A DNA stretch of 64,000 nt from positions 1 to 64,000 of the forward strand of contig NZ_JAIXYH010000040.1 in NCBI RefSeq assembly GCF_027490375.1. Reading direction: 5' to 3'. The notes under the pieces were generated by a model, which saw only the letters and a list, made by a program, of their open reading frames with translations, made no database searches and had not been told where the DNA came from. The stretch is from Flavobacterium sp. (GTDB taxonomy: Bacteria > Bacteroidota > Bacteroidia > Flavobacteriales > Flavobacteriaceae). This document shows, in pieces, positions 24,805 to 35,094 of the stretch (within the stretch, counting starts at the first letter, position 1; each line of letters starts with the position of its first letter). Made by a program: the position numbers and the translations under genes.

Positions 24805-27564
24805 ATGGCAGCTAATACTTTTCTACAACTTCTAAGTGCCGAAATGTTCACACATCGCGAGAAAACAGGAGAATGGCCCGTAGTGATTCTTCCCAGCAAA
24901 CGCGCCAAAATTTTTCTGCTCCGCGAACTGCGATCCAACTGCCAAACTCCCGTTTTTGCACCCGAAATATGGAGCGTAGAAGAATTCATTTCAAAGGTCA
25001 GTGGAGCTAATCCTATAGAAGAACTCAACTTATTGCTCGAGTTTTACAACGTCTACCAGTCCGTTACTAACCACGAAAACATTCAAGACTTCTCGTTTTT
25101 CGCCAATTGGGCACCAACTGCACTAGCCGATTTCAACGAAATCGACCGCTATCTGCTCAATCCAGACGCGATATTCGATTACTTGAAAGCCATAGACGAC
25201 ATCAAAAAGTGGGGCGCAAACCCCGACGATACGCCGCTGCTTAAAAGATATCTCAACTTCTGGAACCAGCTGCCTAAGTATTACTACGCACTCAAAGAAC
25301 GATTATTACACCTCAATCTCGCCTATCAAGGATTGGCATATCGCAGAGCGAGTGAGCAAATCAACGCGTTTGCAGCAAATACCGACGCGCACTTCTTCTT
25401 CGCGGGATTTAATGCGTTAAACGCCGCCGAAGAACGCATCATCAAAAGTTTGATGGAAGTAGGAAAAGCACAGATTTTTTTCGATATCGATAAAACTCTA
25501 TTCGCCGATAAAACCCACGATGCCGGACTCTTTCTGAGACGTTACGCCACAACCTGGCCGCAGTTTCGAACCCAATCCATGAATTTTGTCACCAACGAGT
25601 TCAGTCAACACAAAGAAATCAATTGCCTCGGAACTACCGGACGCATCGGACAAGTGAAAATCGCCTCGCAAATCCTAAACGAATGGGTTCAGCAAAATCC
25701 TGAACGTCTTTCTAAAACAGCAGTAGTCTTAGCCGACGAATCGCTGCTGCAACCGCTCTTAGCTGCGCTGCCCTCACATATCGAAACACTGAATATTACG
25801 ATGGGCTTGCCGTTGGAGAAATCTTCGGTAGTACAGTTGTTTAAAGATATTTTACGCATGCAACTCGCAGCAAAGCAACGAAAAGGTGGCAGTATTTACC
25901 ACCGTGATTTGCTTCGCGTACTGTCGCATAATTTCATTTCTGGAAAGCAAGCCAACAACATCTTGCAGTACCTAACCGAAAACAACATTGCCTTCTGCAA
26001 CAGCAATAGGCTACTTCAACGCACCGAGGATCCGCTCCTACGCGCCATCCTTACCGATATCGAACCCAACGGAAGTAATCTGCCCGCGTATCTCACCACG
26101 ATCATCAACTTGCTCAAACCCACGCTTTCCGTAGAGCAACGCGAAAGCAGATTGCAACTTAGCTATCTCTTCGAGTTCGCGCGCGTTGTTGCCAAATGGT
26201 CCGAATACCTCGAAACCGCACAGCAACAAATTACACTCGATATCGACCAAGCCATTCAAATTCTAAAACAACTGCTTAAAACCGTCACCGTTTCTTTTGA
26301 AGGCGAACCGCTCGAAGGACTCCAAATTATGGGTATTTTAGAGTCTAGAACGCTCGATTTCGAACGCGTCTTGGTCTTGGGCCTAAACGAAGGAAAACTG
26401 CCCGCAGGAAAGAGTTTTAATAGCTTTATTCCGCACGATGTGAAACGCGAACGCGGATTGCCAACCTATCGCGAAAAAGACGCTATTTTTTCCTACCACT
26501 TTTACCATTTGCTCCAACGTGCCAAACACGTAGATCTCATCTACAATCTCGATACCGAAGGTTTCGAAAGTGCCGAACGCAGCCGCTTTATTACGCAATT
26601 GCTTTTCGACCCCTCACCCAATCACCAAATAACCGAGCATATTTTCAACACCTTCGTCGAAGCCAAAGCCGAGGCGCGTCAGGAAATCTTTAAAACGCCC
26701 GCACTAATCAGTCAACTCAAACAGTTGCTCGCACACGGCTTGTCTCCTTCGGCGGTCGATACGTATTTGAGAAGTCCGAAAGAGTTTTACAAACAATACC
26801 TACTCGGCCTGCGACCCGAAGATGAAGTCGAAGAGAACATCGCCGCAAACACGCTTGGGACGATCATTCATAACGTATTCGAAAAACTCTACGAACCGTA
26901 TCTAAATCAGGTGCTTACAACCGATTTCTACGACAAAGCTCTCGCACTTTTCCCCGAATTGCTGCAAAAAGAAGCCGAGATTTTATTCAAAGAAGGCGAT
27001 TTGGCTTTCGGACAAAATTTCCTCGAAATTAGTTTTGCTCGAACGACCATAAAATCCTATCTCGAGGCCGAACGTGCCTTGGTTGCTGCTGGAAACACAC
27101 TCATTATTCGACTTTTAGAACAAAAACTTTCTGCTGATTTATCCGTGCCAGAATTCGATTTTCCGGTGCGCGTTTCCGGTAAAGTCGATCGTATCGATGA
27201 GCTAAACGGAATCATTCGCGTTCTCGATTACAAAACGGGCCGCGTAGATCGAAATTATCTCAAGTTCGATGCCGCCGCACAGCACGAAGCCAATCTTAAA
27301 GAAAGCAAGGTTTTACAGCTGCTTACCTACGCTTTTGCAGCCGCCAGCGGAACGCCGTTTAAAACGTTCGAGGCCGGAATTATTTCGTTGCGAAGCCCAA
27401 AAGAAGGCGCAATTGTGCTGCAACTTAAAAATTTTGCCGCCTCCGATTCGCTAATCGACCCAACGGTTTTTGACCAGTATCAACAAGCCATGACGTACGT
27501 GATTAGCGAAATGCTGAATCCAGAAATTCCGTTTACCGCCGATCGGAAGAAGGAGAAAAAGTAA
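24805..27564 (+). CDS. AddB-like PD-(D/E)XK nuclease family protein
   Basis: 919 residues. The N-terminal part resembles inactivated UvrD-like helicase folds (VVILPSKRAKIFLLREL). The C-terminal part has GLSPSAVDTYLRSPKEFYKQYLLGL and the nuclease core GKVDRIDELNGIIRVLDYKTGRVDRN, with the catalytic D and K of PD-(D/E)XK. ILESRTLDFERVLVLGLNEGKLP matches the AddB/RexB helicase-like region. It probably partners the AddA-like protein encoded at 18506. I do not see the four-cysteine iron-sulfur cluster pattern of Bacillus AddB. It starts at the first in-frame ATG. Confidence 0.82.
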   Translation: MAANTFLQLLSAEMFTHREKTGEWPVVILPSKRAKIFLLRELRSNCQTPVFAPEIWSVEEFISKVSGANPIEELNLLLEFYNVYQSVTNHENIQDFSFFANWAPTALADFNEIDRYLLNPDAIFDYLKAIDDIKKWGANPDDTPLLKRYLNFWNQLPKYYYALKERLLHLNLAYQGLAYRRASEQINAFAANTDAHFFFAGFNALNAAEERIIKSLMEVGKAQIFFDIDKTLFADKTHDAGLFLRRYATTWPQFRTQSMNFVTNEFSQHKEINCLGTTGRIGQVKIASQILNEWVQQNPERLSKTAVVLADESLLQPLLAALPSHIETLNITMGLPLEKSSVVQLFKDILRMQLAAKQRKGGSIYHRDLLRVLSHNFISGKQANNILQYLTENNIAFCNSNRLLQRTEDPLLRAILTDIEPNGSNLPAYLTTIINLLKPTLSVEQRESRLQLSYLFEFARVVAKWSEYLETAQQQITLDIDQAIQILKQLLKTVTVSFEGEPLEGLQIMGILESRTLDFERVLVLGLNEGKLPAGKSFNSFIPHDVKRERGLPTYREKDAIFSYHFYHLLQRAKHVDLIYNLDTEGFESAERSRFITQLLFDPSPNHQITEHIFNTFVEAKAEARQEIFKTPALISQLKQLLAHGLSPSAVDTYLRSPKEFYKQYLLGLRPEDEVEENIAANTLGTIIHNVFEKLYEPYLNQVLTTDFYDKALALFPELLQKEAEILFKEGDLAFGQNFLEISFARTTIKSYLEAERALVAAGNTLIIRLLEQKLSADLSVPEFDFPVRVSGKVDRIDELNGIIRVLDYKTGRVDRNYLKFDAAAQHEANLKESKVLQLLTYAFAAASGTPFKTFEAGIISLRSPKEGAIVLQLKNFAASDSLIDPTVFDQYQQAMTYVISEMLNPEIPFTADRKKEKK

Positions 27565-27595
27565 ATTTTAGCGCACGATTATAGTGGTTTTTTTG

Positions 27596-27748
27596 GGCAG
27601 CTTTTCCCGCTTTTCGTTGCAATTTGGGCGCGCAACGGCGGTTACGGCAGTTTTTGGGTTCAGCTTCCGTTGGTCGCAGCACCCAAAAAGCCTCCACACA
27701 CCTTTGCACCGCCCGCATTTCCACTGCAATCGCGGCTGCGGGCAATCG
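27596..27748. repeat. Intergenic hairpin element, copy 3 (inverted)
   Basis: Read on the minus strand: GATTGCAGTGGAAATGC on the left, a stem equivalent to TTTTTGGGT / ACCCAAAAA (27651-27659 with 27681-27689), then CGAAAAGCGGGAAAAGCTG and a terminal GCCCAAA. It lies between the convergent AddB-like and hydrolase genes and ends at the hydrolase stop. Confidence 0.7.
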
Positions 27749-27751
27749 TTA

Positions 27752-28546
27752 TCAAGATTTCAGTTTCTTGACCAATTTCAAAAAGCCATTAACGGCTGCA
27801 ATGTATCGTTCCGGATCTTCAATGTGCGACATATGTCCCTCTTCGCACACTACCAATTCGGCCGAAGAGCCAAGCAACTGCTCTTGAATTCCGGCCAGCG
27901 GCAAAACCGGATCTAGTTTTCCAGCGATGTAGATCATCGGAAACGGCGCAAAGTGAATAATCACCTCACGGTCTTTCCGAATTTTCATGCCTTCCAGAGC
28001 AGCAACTATACCTTGCAGAGGTGTCTGCAAGGCTTTCTCGCGCAGCACAGCAATTTGTTCTTTGCAACGCTCGCGACTCGTTTCGCTAAACAAATTAGCA
28101 ATCGATAAATACACAAAAGTGCGGTGATCTTGCTTTACGGCAGCAATCGCCCGATCGCGGTTTACTTTTCGTTCCTCCGAATCGGCCACAGCGGTCGAAT
28201 TCTGCATAATCAAGGCTTTTACACGTTCCGGATAGTATTCGGCAACAGCCAAAGCCACATAACCACCCATGGAATGACCGAGGAAAATCGCGTTTTTTGT
28301 TTTGAGTTGGTCCAGTAAATCCACAACCATATCGGCCTGATCTTCCATGGTATGAACATAGCCTTTCGATTCGGTTTCGCCGTGTCCGAGCAAATCAACG
28401 GCAATTACCTTGTAGGTTTTACTCCACAATTCTAAAAACGGATCAAACATCGATCGGTCTTCCAAAAAACCGTGCAAAACCACTAAGGCCGGTCCGCGAC
28501 CAACAACTTCGTATCCTACCGAAATGCCTTTGTATGTTCGAATCAT
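27752..28546 (-). CDS. Alpha/beta hydrolase
   Basis: 264 residues. Oxyanion region LHGFLED near the N-terminus, nucleophile elbow GHSMGG (serine in FLGHSMGGYVALAVAEYYP), acid in AGKLDPVLPLAG and catalytic histidine in EEGHMSHIEDPERY. No signal peptide, so cytoplasmic. Substrate unknown; the size and motifs fit small-molecule esterases or lactonases of the MhpC/BioH type. Its start overlaps the stop of the upstream aminopeptidase gene by 4 bases, so the two are translationally coupled. Confidence 0.88.
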   Translation of the reverse strand: MIRTYKGISVGYEVVGRGPALVVLHGFLEDRSMFDPFLELWSKTYKVIAVDLLGHGETESKGYVHTMEDQADMVVDLLDQLKTKNAIFLGHSMGGYVALAVAEYYPERVKALIMQNSTAVADSEERKVNRDRAIAAVKQDHRTFVYLSIANLFSETSRERCKEQIAVLREKALQTPLQGIVAALEGMKIRKDREVIIHFAPFPMIYIAGKLDPVLPLAGIQEQLLGSSAELVVCEEGHMSHIEDPERYIAAVNGFLKLVKKLKS

Positions 28547-29835
28547 CCGCGCATTAAATCTTCAATTTCTTCAACTTCAATCGGAATAGTTGCCATCAAA
28601 TTCAATGGTGCGCCAGAGTTTTGTACAACAACGTTATCTTCCAAACGAATACCAAATTTTTCTTCCGGTATGTAAATTCCTGGCTCCACCGTGAAAACCA
28701 TATTGGCTTCCATAGGCAAGTGCAATAGTCCGTAATCGTGTGTATCGAGTCCTAAATGGTGCGAAGTGCCGTGCATGAAGTACTTTTTGTACGCAGGCCA
28801 ATCCGGATTCTCATTTTGTACATCGGCTTTATCGATAAGGCCAAGTCCGAGCAATTCCGATGTCATGACTTTTCCAACTTCCTTGTGGTATTCTTTCCAA
28901 AGTGTGCCCGGAGTCAGCATTGCGGTTGCCTCGTTTTTTACGCGCAAAACAGCGTTGTAAACGGCTTTCTGTCGTGCGTTGTACGTTCCCGAAACCGGAA
29001 TGGTGCGCGTCATGTCGCTCGAGTAGTTTGCGTATTCGGCAGCCAAATCTAACAAAATCAAATCGCCTTCGCGGCAAATCTGGTTGTTTTCAATGTAGTG
29101 CAGCACATTGGCGTTGTTACCCGAAGCAATAATGGGCGTGTAGGCAAATCCTTTCGAACGGTTGCGCACAAATTCATGCAAAAACTCGGCTTCAATTTCA
29201 TATTCGGTAACGCCGGGTTTCACAAAAGGCAGTACACGTCGGAAACCGCGCTCGGTAATCGAACAGGCGTGTTTAATCAAATCAATTTCTTCTGGCTCTT
29301 TAATCGAGCGGATGTACTGCAAAATGGTGTTGCTTTTTGCCACCTGATGTGCCGGATATTTTGCTTTCCACCACTTTACAAAACGGTCTTCGCGGGTTTC
29401 AACTTCCACATTCTGGCGGTAGTGTTCGTTGGTATTTATGTACATAATTTCCACGTAGGTCATCACTTCTTTCAACACCTTTTCAAAATCCGATAACCAA
29501 AAAACCGATTTGATTCCCGAAACCTCGTACGCACGTTCTTTAGTTAACTTTTCGCCTTCCCAAACGGCAATATGTTCATTGGTTTCGCGCAAAAACAAGA
29601 TTTCGCGCAGGTGTTCATACGGAGCGTCCGGACACAAGAGTAAAATACTTTCCTCCTGATCAACGCCCGAGAGGTAAAAAATATCGCGGTGTTGCGCAAA
29701 GGGCAAGGTGCTGTCGGCCGAAACCGGATAAATATCATTAGAATTAAATACCGCTACCGACGATGGTTTCATCTGGCTGGTAAACTTGCGGCGGTTCTTT
29801 ACAAATAAGTTCTTGTCGATAGGTAGATATTTCAT
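28543..29835 (-). CDS. Xaa-Pro aminopeptidase (M24B)
   Basis: 430 residues from MKYLPIDKNLF. Upstream in-frame residues do not look coding and the family normally starts here. An N-terminal aminopeptidase P domain (residues about 1-165) precedes the pita-bread M24 domain. Metal ligands lie in LLDLAAEYANYSSDMTRT, GTSHHLGLDTHDYG, FTVEPGIYIP and GIRLEDNVVV. It removes the N-terminal residue from peptides with proline in position 2. First gene of a two-gene operon with the hydrolase. Confidence 0.93.
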   Translation of the reverse strand: MKYLPIDKNLFVKNRRKFTSQMKPSSVAVFNSNDIYPVSADSTLPFAQHRDIFYLSGVDQEESILLLCPDAPYEHLREILFLRETNEHIAVWEGEKLTKERAYEVSGIKSVFWLSDFEKVLKEVMTYVEIMYINTNEHYRQNVEVETREDRFVKWWKAKYPAHQVAKSNTILQYIRSIKEPEEIDLIKHACSITERGFRRVLPFVKPGVTEYEIEAEFLHEFVRNRSKGFAYTPIIASGNNANVLHYIENNQICREGDLILLDLAAEYANYSSDMTRTIPVSGTYNARQKAVYNAVLRVKNEATAMLTPGTLWKEYHKEVGKVMTSELLGLGLIDKADVQNENPDWPAYKKYFMHGTSHHLGLDTHDYGLLHLPMEANMVFTVEPGIYIPEEKFGIRLEDNVVVQNSGAPLNLMATIPIEVEEIEDLMRG

Positions 29836-29994
29836 AGCGTTTACGTGTAAGAATAGGGTTGTAAACTTACCCAAAAATCTCGATTCGGGCGTTGCCAAGC
29901 CAACGATTTCGCAGTAGTGAGCAGATATTTTTTCGAAATGCGTTCAACAAAAGCTAAAATCATTTTAAAACGGGTATAAATAACAAAGTAAACG

Positions 29995-30025
29995 TTGTAG
30001 TATAGGACGGCTTGCAGTACTTTTG
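29995..30025 (+). promoter_or_regulatory. Bacteroidota-type promoter for sdhCAB
   Basis: TTG at 29995-29997, a 20-base spacer and TACTTTTG at 30018-30025, with the sdhC ATG 28 bases downstream. Both boxes and spacing match the -33/-7 consensus well. Confidence 0.8.
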
Positions 30026-30053
30026 TGCGATTTTAACACTAAACTGACCCACG

Positions 30054-30719
30054 ATGTCAAACAATGGTATGCTCAAATCGTCGATAGCTCGAAAGGTAGC
30101 CATGGCGCTTTCCGGATTATTTTTGATATTATTCCTAGGACAACACTTTTTTATCAACTCCATGTCGGTAGTATCGCCAGATACTTTCAACGAGATTTCT
30201 CATTTCATGGGTTACAATCCCTTAGTGCAATTTGTATTGCAACCGATTTTGATTTTCGGTGTAATTTTTCACTTCTGCATGGGATTATATCTCGATTATC
30301 AAAACAAACAAGCTCGTCCGGTAAAATACGTGAAGAACAACGGCGCCGCAAACGCTTCTTGGATGTCTAGAAATATGGTCATCACCGGAATTGTTGTTTT
30401 GGCATTCTTAGGTTTGCATTTTTACGATTTCTGGGTGCACGAAATGAACGTGAAGTACATCAATGTGCAACCTGAAGATCCGACGCGTTATTACGAAGAA
30501 CTTCGTCAGAAATTCGTTGATCCGGTTCGAGTAGGTATTTACGTGGTTTCTTTTGTGTTGCTGGCACTTCACTTACTCCACGGGTTTATGTCGTCGTTCC
30601 AATCAGTAGGTTTTAATAACAAATACAGCCGCAGTTTGCGCGGATTTGCATACGCTTTTGCCATTTTGGTACCAGCGGGCTTTGCGCTAATTGCTTTATA
30701 TCATCATTTCACCATTTAA
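30054..30719 (+). CDS. sdhC: Succinate dehydrogenase cytochrome b558 subunit
   Basis: 221 residues with five predicted membrane helices (about residues 14-34, 62-82, 103-123, 158-178, 198-218). Histidines in GQHFFIN, FHFCMG, GLHFYDFWVH and LLHGFMSS would bind two haems b. This is the single-anchor B-type subunit used by Bacteroidota succinate:quinone oxidoreductases with menaquinone. A second ATG 15 bases downstream could also serve as start. First gene of sdhCAB. Confidence 0.93.
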   Translation: MSNNGMLKSSIARKVAMALSGLFLILFLGQHFFINSMSVVSPDTFNEISHFMGYNPLVQFVLQPILIFGVIFHFCMGLYLDYQNKQARPVKYVKNNGAANASWMSRNMVITGIVVLAFLGLHFYDFWVHEMNVKYINVQPEDPTRYYEELRQKFVDPVRVGIYVVSFVLLALHLLHGFMSSFQSVGFNNKYSRSLRGFAYAFAILVPAGFALIALYHHFTI

Positions 30720-30731
30720 TCAGTTTTTGCT

Positions 30732-32732
30732 ATGGCTTTAGATTCTAAAATACCCGCAGGTTCAATTGATCAGAAATGGACGAACTACAAAAATAAAATC
30801 AACCTTGTAAACCCGGCCAACAAACGAAATCTAGACATTATCGTGGTTGGAACAGGTTTGGCAGGAGGTTCGGCTTCGGCCACTCTAGCCGAATTAGGTT
30901 ACAACGTAAAAGCGTTTTGTTTTCAAGATTCGCCACGTCGCGCTCACTCTATCGCAGCACAAGGCGGTATCAACGCGGCAAAAAATTACATGGGCGACGG
31001 TGACTCGGTGTTCCGACTCTTTTACGATACTGTAAAAGGCGGCGATTACCGCGCTCGCGAAGCTAACGTATATCGTTTAGCTGAGGTTTCTACAAACATT
31101 ATCGACCAATGTGTTGCGCAAGGTGTGCCACTAGCTCGCGAATACGGCGGATTACTCGACAACCGTTCGTTTGGTGGAACGCTCGTTTCTCGTACGTTCT
31201 ATGCTAAAGGACAAACCGGACAGCAATTGTTGTTGGGAGCATACTCGGCCATGAACCGCCAAATTGCACGCGGAAAAATAAAAATGTACGCGCGTCATGA
31301 AATGCTTGAGTTGGTAGTAATCGACGGAAAAGCGCGTGGTATCATTGCAAGAAATTTAATGACTGGCGCGATCGAACGCCACTCAGCACATGCAGTTGTT
31401 ATTGCAAGTGGTGGCTACGGAAACGTATTTTTCTTGTCGACCAACGCTATGGGTTCAAACGTAACCGCTGCTTGGAAAGTGCACAAAAAAGGAGCATACT
31501 TCGCAAATCCGTGCTACACGCAAATTCACCCAACCTGTATCCCGGTTTCAGGTGATCACCAGTCGAAACTTACTTTGATGTCGGAATCGCTGCGAAACGA
31601 CGGACGTATTTGGGTTCCAAAATCACTTGAAGATGCTAAAGCTATTCGCGAAGGACGCAAAAAACCAACGCAATTGTCTGAAGAAGAAAGAGATTACTAC
31701 TTGGAAAGACGTTATCCAGCGTTTGGAAACTTAGTTCCGCGTGATATTGCTTCGCGCGCAGCAAAAGAGCGTTGCGATGCCGGTTATGGAGTTAATAAAA
31801 CAGGTGAAGCTGTGTATCTTGATTTCGCCTCTTCAATAGAACGCTACGGTAAAGATCAAGCTCGTATCCGTCATTTAGACGAAAACGACAAAGAGTTGGT
31901 GCTTAAACTCGGAAAAGAAGTAGTTGCCTCTAAATACGGAAACTTATTCCAGATGTATGAGAAAATCGTAGATGAGAATCCGTACGAAACACCAATGATG
32001 ATTTATCCAGCGGTGCACTACACCATGGGCGGCGTTTGGGTAGACTACAACTTAATGACCACGATTCCAGGTTGTTTCGCTATCGGTGAAGCAAACTTCT
32101 CCGATCACGGAGCCAACCGTTTGGGAGCTTCGGCGTTGATGCAAGGTTTAGCCGACGGTTATTTCGTTCTTCCATACACCATAGGCGATTATTTGGCGCC
32201 GGATATCAAATTAGGTCCAATTCCAACAAATACTCCGGAGTTCGACGAAGCTGAAAAGTCGGTGAGAACACAGTTGGAACAATTCGTTTCAAACAAAGGA
32301 ACGCAACCTGTCGACCACTTCCACAGACGTTTAGGAAAAATTATGTGGGATAAAGTTGGTATGGCTCGTAACGAGAAAGGTTTGAACGAAGCTATCAAAG
32401 AAATTGCCGAATTGCGCGACGAGTTCTACAAAAACGTTAAAGTTCCAGGAACACTCGACAGCTTCAACCAAGAGTTAGAGAAAGCGATGCGTGTTGCCGA
32501 CTTCTTAGAATTGGGCGAGCTTTTCGCGAAAGATGCATTGCACAGAAACGAATCATGTGGCGGCCACTTCCGTGAAGAATACCAAACTCCAGACGGCGAG
32601 GCACTGCGTGACGACGAGAATTTTGCATACGTAGCTGCGTGGGAATACAAAGGAAAACCAGCCGATGCCGTTTTACATAAAGAACAATTAGTATACGATA
32701 ACGTAAAACTCGTAACTCGTAGCTACAAATAA
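30732..32732 (+). CDS. sdhA: Succinate dehydrogenase flavoprotein subunit
   Basis: 666 residues. FAD-binding Rossmann motif [18 protein letters not shown], covalent FAD histidine in [16 protein letters not shown], capping domain with [13 protein letters not shown], catalytic arginine region NDGRIWVPK, and [25 protein letters not shown] near the flavin. It oxidises succinate to fumarate, linking the TCA cycle to the menaquinone pool at the inner face of the membrane. It lies 12 bases downstream of sdhC. Confidence 0.97.
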   Translation: MALDSKIPAGSIDQKWTNYKNKINLVNPANKRNLDIIVVGTGLAGGSASATLAELGYNVKAFCFQDSPRRAHSIAAQGGINAAKNYMGDGDSVFRLFYDTVKGGDYRAREANVYRLAEVSTNIIDQCVAQGVPLAREYGGLLDNRSFGGTLVSRTFYAKGQTGQQLLLGAYSAMNRQIARGKIKMYARHEMLELVVIDGKARGIIARNLMTGAIERHSAHAVVIASGGYGNVFFLSTNAMGSNVTAAWKVHKKGAYFANPCYTQIHPTCIPVSGDHQSKLTLMSESLRNDGRIWVPKSLEDAKAIREGRKKPTQLSEEERDYYLERRYPAFGNLVPRDIASRAAKERCDAGYGVNKTGEAVYLDFASSIERYGKDQARIRHLDENDKELVLKLGKEVVASKYGNLFQMYEKIVDENPYETPMMIYPAVHYTMGGVWVDYNLMTTIPGCFAIGEANFSDHGANRLGASALMQGLADGYFVLPYTIGDYLAPDIKLGPIPTNTPEFDEAEKSVRTQLEQFVSNKGTQPVDHFHRRLGKIMWDKVGMARNEKGLNEAIKEIAELRDEFYKNVKVPGTLDSFNQELEKAMRVADFLELGELFAKDALHRNESCGGHFREEYQTPDGEALRDDENFAYVAAWEYKGKPADAVLHKEQLVYDNVKLVTRSYK

Positions 32733-32769
32733 TTGATACCAAACAGCCGTAAGGCAAAAAAGATAAGAT

Positions 32770-33513
32770 ATGAAACTTAATCTAAAAATTTGGAGACAGA
32801 AAAACGCACAAGATCAAGGCAAGATGGTCGATTATGCGATCGATAATGTATCGCCTGATATGTCGTTTTTGGAAATGCTAGACGTTTTAAACGACGATCT
32901 CATTCAAAAAGACCATGATCCTGTTGCTTTCGATCACGACTGTAGAGAAGGAATCTGTGGCATGTGTTCGCTTTACATCAATGGCGAAGCACACGGACCC
33001 GACCGCGGAGTAACTACGTGCCAATTGCACATGCGTAAATTCAAAGATGGCGATACGATTTTCATCGAGCCGTTCCGCGCGAAAGCATTTCCAGTAATTA
33101 AAGATTTGGCCGTAAACCGTTCGGCTTTTGATCGAATTCAGCAAGCAGGTGGTTTTATTTCGGTAAATACATCTGGAAATACGCTTGATGCCAACGCGAT
33201 TCCAATTCCAAAACACGACGCCGATCGCGCTTTTGATGCGGCAACTTGTATTGGTTGTGGAGCTTGTGTAGCAACTTGTAAAAACTCGTCGGCTATGCTG
33301 TTTGTGTCTGCAAAAGTGAGTCAGTTTGCTTTGCTTCCACAAGGACGCGTAGAAGCCACGGATCGTGTATTAAACATGGTGCGCCAAATGGACGAAGAAG
33401 GATTCGGAAACTGTACCAATACGGGCGCTTGCGAAGTGGAATGTCCGAAGGGGATTTCGCTTGAGAACATCGCAAGAATGAACAGAGAATACCTAGCTGC
33501 AAGTTTAAAATAA
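32770..33513 (+). CDS. sdhB: Succinate dehydrogenase iron-sulfur subunit
   Basis: 247 residues. The [2Fe-2S] ligands are in [15 protein letters not shown] and the distal Cys of GVTTCQLH. The [4Fe-4S] and [3Fe-4S] clusters are bound by [13 protein letters not shown] and [16 protein letters not shown]. It passes electrons from the SdhA flavin to quinone at the cytochrome. It closes the sdhCAB operon, followed by a strong terminator. Confidence 0.97.
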   Translation: MKLNLKIWRQKNAQDQGKMVDYAIDNVSPDMSFLEMLDVLNDDLIQKDHDPVAFDHDCREGICGMCSLYINGEAHGPDRGVTTCQLHMRKFKDGDTIFIEPFRAKAFPVIKDLAVNRSAFDRIQQAGGFISVNTSGNTLDANAIPIPKHDADRAFDAATCIGCGACVATCKNSSAMLFVSAKVSQFALLPQGRVEATDRVLNMVRQMDEEGFGNCTNTGACEVECPKGISLENIARMNREYLAASLK

Positions 33514-33536
33514 GATTTACAACGTACATTTTTGAG

Positions 33537-33566
33537 ACGCATCCATTAGTTTGGATGCGTTTTTTA
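33537..33566 (+). terminator. Terminator of sdhCAB
   Basis: Nine-base-pair stem ACGCATCCA / TGGATGCGT, six-base loop and a T-run. Confidence 0.93.
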
Positions 33567-33621
33567 TTACAGAAAACTAAAGATCCTATCTTTACGAATC
33601 CAATAGGAACTTTGAACGTAA

Positions 33622-34461
33622 ATGAAAAAATTATCCTTTTCAATTCTACTCATTATTTTTTGTAATGGGCCTTTTTTTGCGCAAGACTTAAAACTAATAA
33701 CCTACAACATTCGTTTAGATCTCGAATCTGACGGAGAAAACAAATGGCAAAACCGAAAAGAATTTCTTTGTTCGCAATTGGGTTTTTATGACCCCGATAT
33801 TTTCGGAATTCAAGAAGCGTTGCCCAATCAAGTTATCGATATTAAATCGGCTTTGCCAAAATACAACTATGTTGGAATAGGTCGTGATGGCAACGGAACA
33901 GGCGAATCGTCTAATATCTTCTTTAAGAAAAACCGATTTGAAGTACTTACCAGCGATACCTTTTGGCTATCTGAAACTCCCGAAATTGTTTCAAAAGGTT
34001 GGGATGCAGCACTCAATAGGATTTGTACTTACGTTCTATTAAAAGATAAGGAATCAAAGAAATCCTTCTGGGTTTTCAACACTCATTTAGACCATCAAGG
34101 CGACATAGCCAGAACCAAAGGAATAGAAGTAATTCTCTTAAAAATCAAAGCGCTCAACACCAAAAGTTTTCCTGTCGTTTTACTAGGCGATTTCAATTCA
34201 GAACCTACAGAGGAACGAATTATCAATTTAAAGAAATTGATGATCGACAGTCAAGATATTTCCGAACAAAAACCTTTTGGTCCAAGTGGTACTTTCAACG
34301 CTTTTAAACATAATGAAGCAGTCACAAAACGAATTGATTACATCTTTTTATCAAAGGGAAATCCTTTTAAAGTGAATAAATATGCTGTTTTGAGCGACTC
34401 TAAGGATTTAAAATACCCTTCAGATCACTTGCCGGTTTATGTTGAATTAACGTTTAATTAA
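33622..34461 (+). CDS. Secreted endonuclease/exonuclease/phosphatase family protein
   Basis: 279 residues with a signal peptide (ILLIIFCNGPFFAQ). EEP-fold motifs: LKLITYNIRLD, FGIQEALPNQV (metal-binding glutamate), FNTHLDHQGDIAR (catalytic His), LLGDFNSEPTEE (DxN) and YPSDHLPVYVEL (SDH, catalytic His). Family members cleave phosphodiesters in nucleic acids, sphingomyelin or phosphoinositides; the substrate here is not determinable. A near -7 box TATCTTTA lies at 33587-33594. The following F5/8 type C fragment starts 18 bases later. Confidence 0.87.
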   Translation: MKKLSFSILLIIFCNGPFFAQDLKLITYNIRLDLESDGENKWQNRKEFLCSQLGFYDPDIFGIQEALPNQVIDIKSALPKYNYVGIGRDGNGTGESSNIFFKKNRFEVLTSDTFWLSETPEIVSKGWDAALNRICTYVLLKDKESKKSFWVFNTHLDHQGDIARTKGIEVILLKIKALNTKSFPVVLLGDFNSEPTEERIINLKKLMIDSQDISEQKPFGPSGTFNAFKHNEAVTKRIDYIFLSKGNPFKVNKYAVLSDSKDLKYPSDHLPVYVELTFN

Positions 34462-34479
34462 TTGCAGTCTTTAAGTTTG

Positions 34480-34992
34480 ATGAAAACTAGCGACACCATC
34501 TTGGCAACCTTCTTCAAAAAACCCAACAAGTACACAATTGACATTAAATCTAAATACAATCCGCAGTATCATGCGGGTGGTACTGACGGTTTACTAGACG
34601 GCATTTTCGGCACAACCAATTGGCGCAAAGGCGATTGGCAAGGTTACCAAAGTCAGGATTTTGAAGCCGTTGTCGATTTACAGGAAATTAAATCCATCTC
34701 TGAAATTCATTCCAATTATCTGCAAGACCAACGTTCATGGATTTTAATGCCAACAAAAGTGGAATATTACACTTCCGTGGATAATGTCAATTTTACTTTA
34801 CTTGGAATTAGCAGTAATGACGTAAATCCTAAACAAGCAGAAAACAGCATTAAAGATTTCCGATGTATCTCAACACCAATAAATGCGCGATATGTAAAAA
34901 TAAAAGCCTATAACTTTGGCAAACTACCCGAATGGCATACAGGTTTTGGTGGCGATGCTTTTATTTTTATTGATGAAATAACGATAAAATAG
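34480..34992 (+). pseudogene. Orphan F5/8 type C (discoidin-like) domain, probable hydrolase remnant
   Basis: About 170 residues from this ATG, almost all one F5/8 type C carbohydrate-binding domain (YHAGGTDGLLDGIFG, WQGYQSQDFEAVVDL, RSWILMPTKVEYYTSVD, RYVKIKAYNFGKLPEWH). In Bacteroidota this sequence type usually forms the C-terminus of beta-hexosaminidases (GH20), preceded by a catalytic domain. Here there is no signal peptide or catalytic domain, and the residues before the domain (ATFFKKPNKYTIDIKS) look like the usual linker. The simplest reading is a truncated gene left by deletion; a stand-alone lectin-like protein is the alternative. Confidence 0.6.
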
Positions 34993-35017
34993 ATTTTTAA
35001 TTTTATCCATCCCAGTA

Positions 35018-35068
35018 AACCCTTCAAGAGTTCAAAACTCTTGAAGGGTTCAAAACTCGTGAAGGGTT
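35018..35068. repeat. Perfect 15-bp hairpin with a duplicated right arm
   Basis: AACCCTTCAAGAGTT and AACTCTTGAAGGGTT form a perfect stem with a 3-base loop (35018-35050). The right arm with its loop is then repeated as CAAAACTCGTGAAGGGTT (35051-35068) with one change. There is no T-run and it lies between two same-strand genes. It may be a terminator-like structure or a small repeat. Confidence 0.7.
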
Positions 35069-35094
35069 AATTGAATTTTATCCAATCTAAAAAA

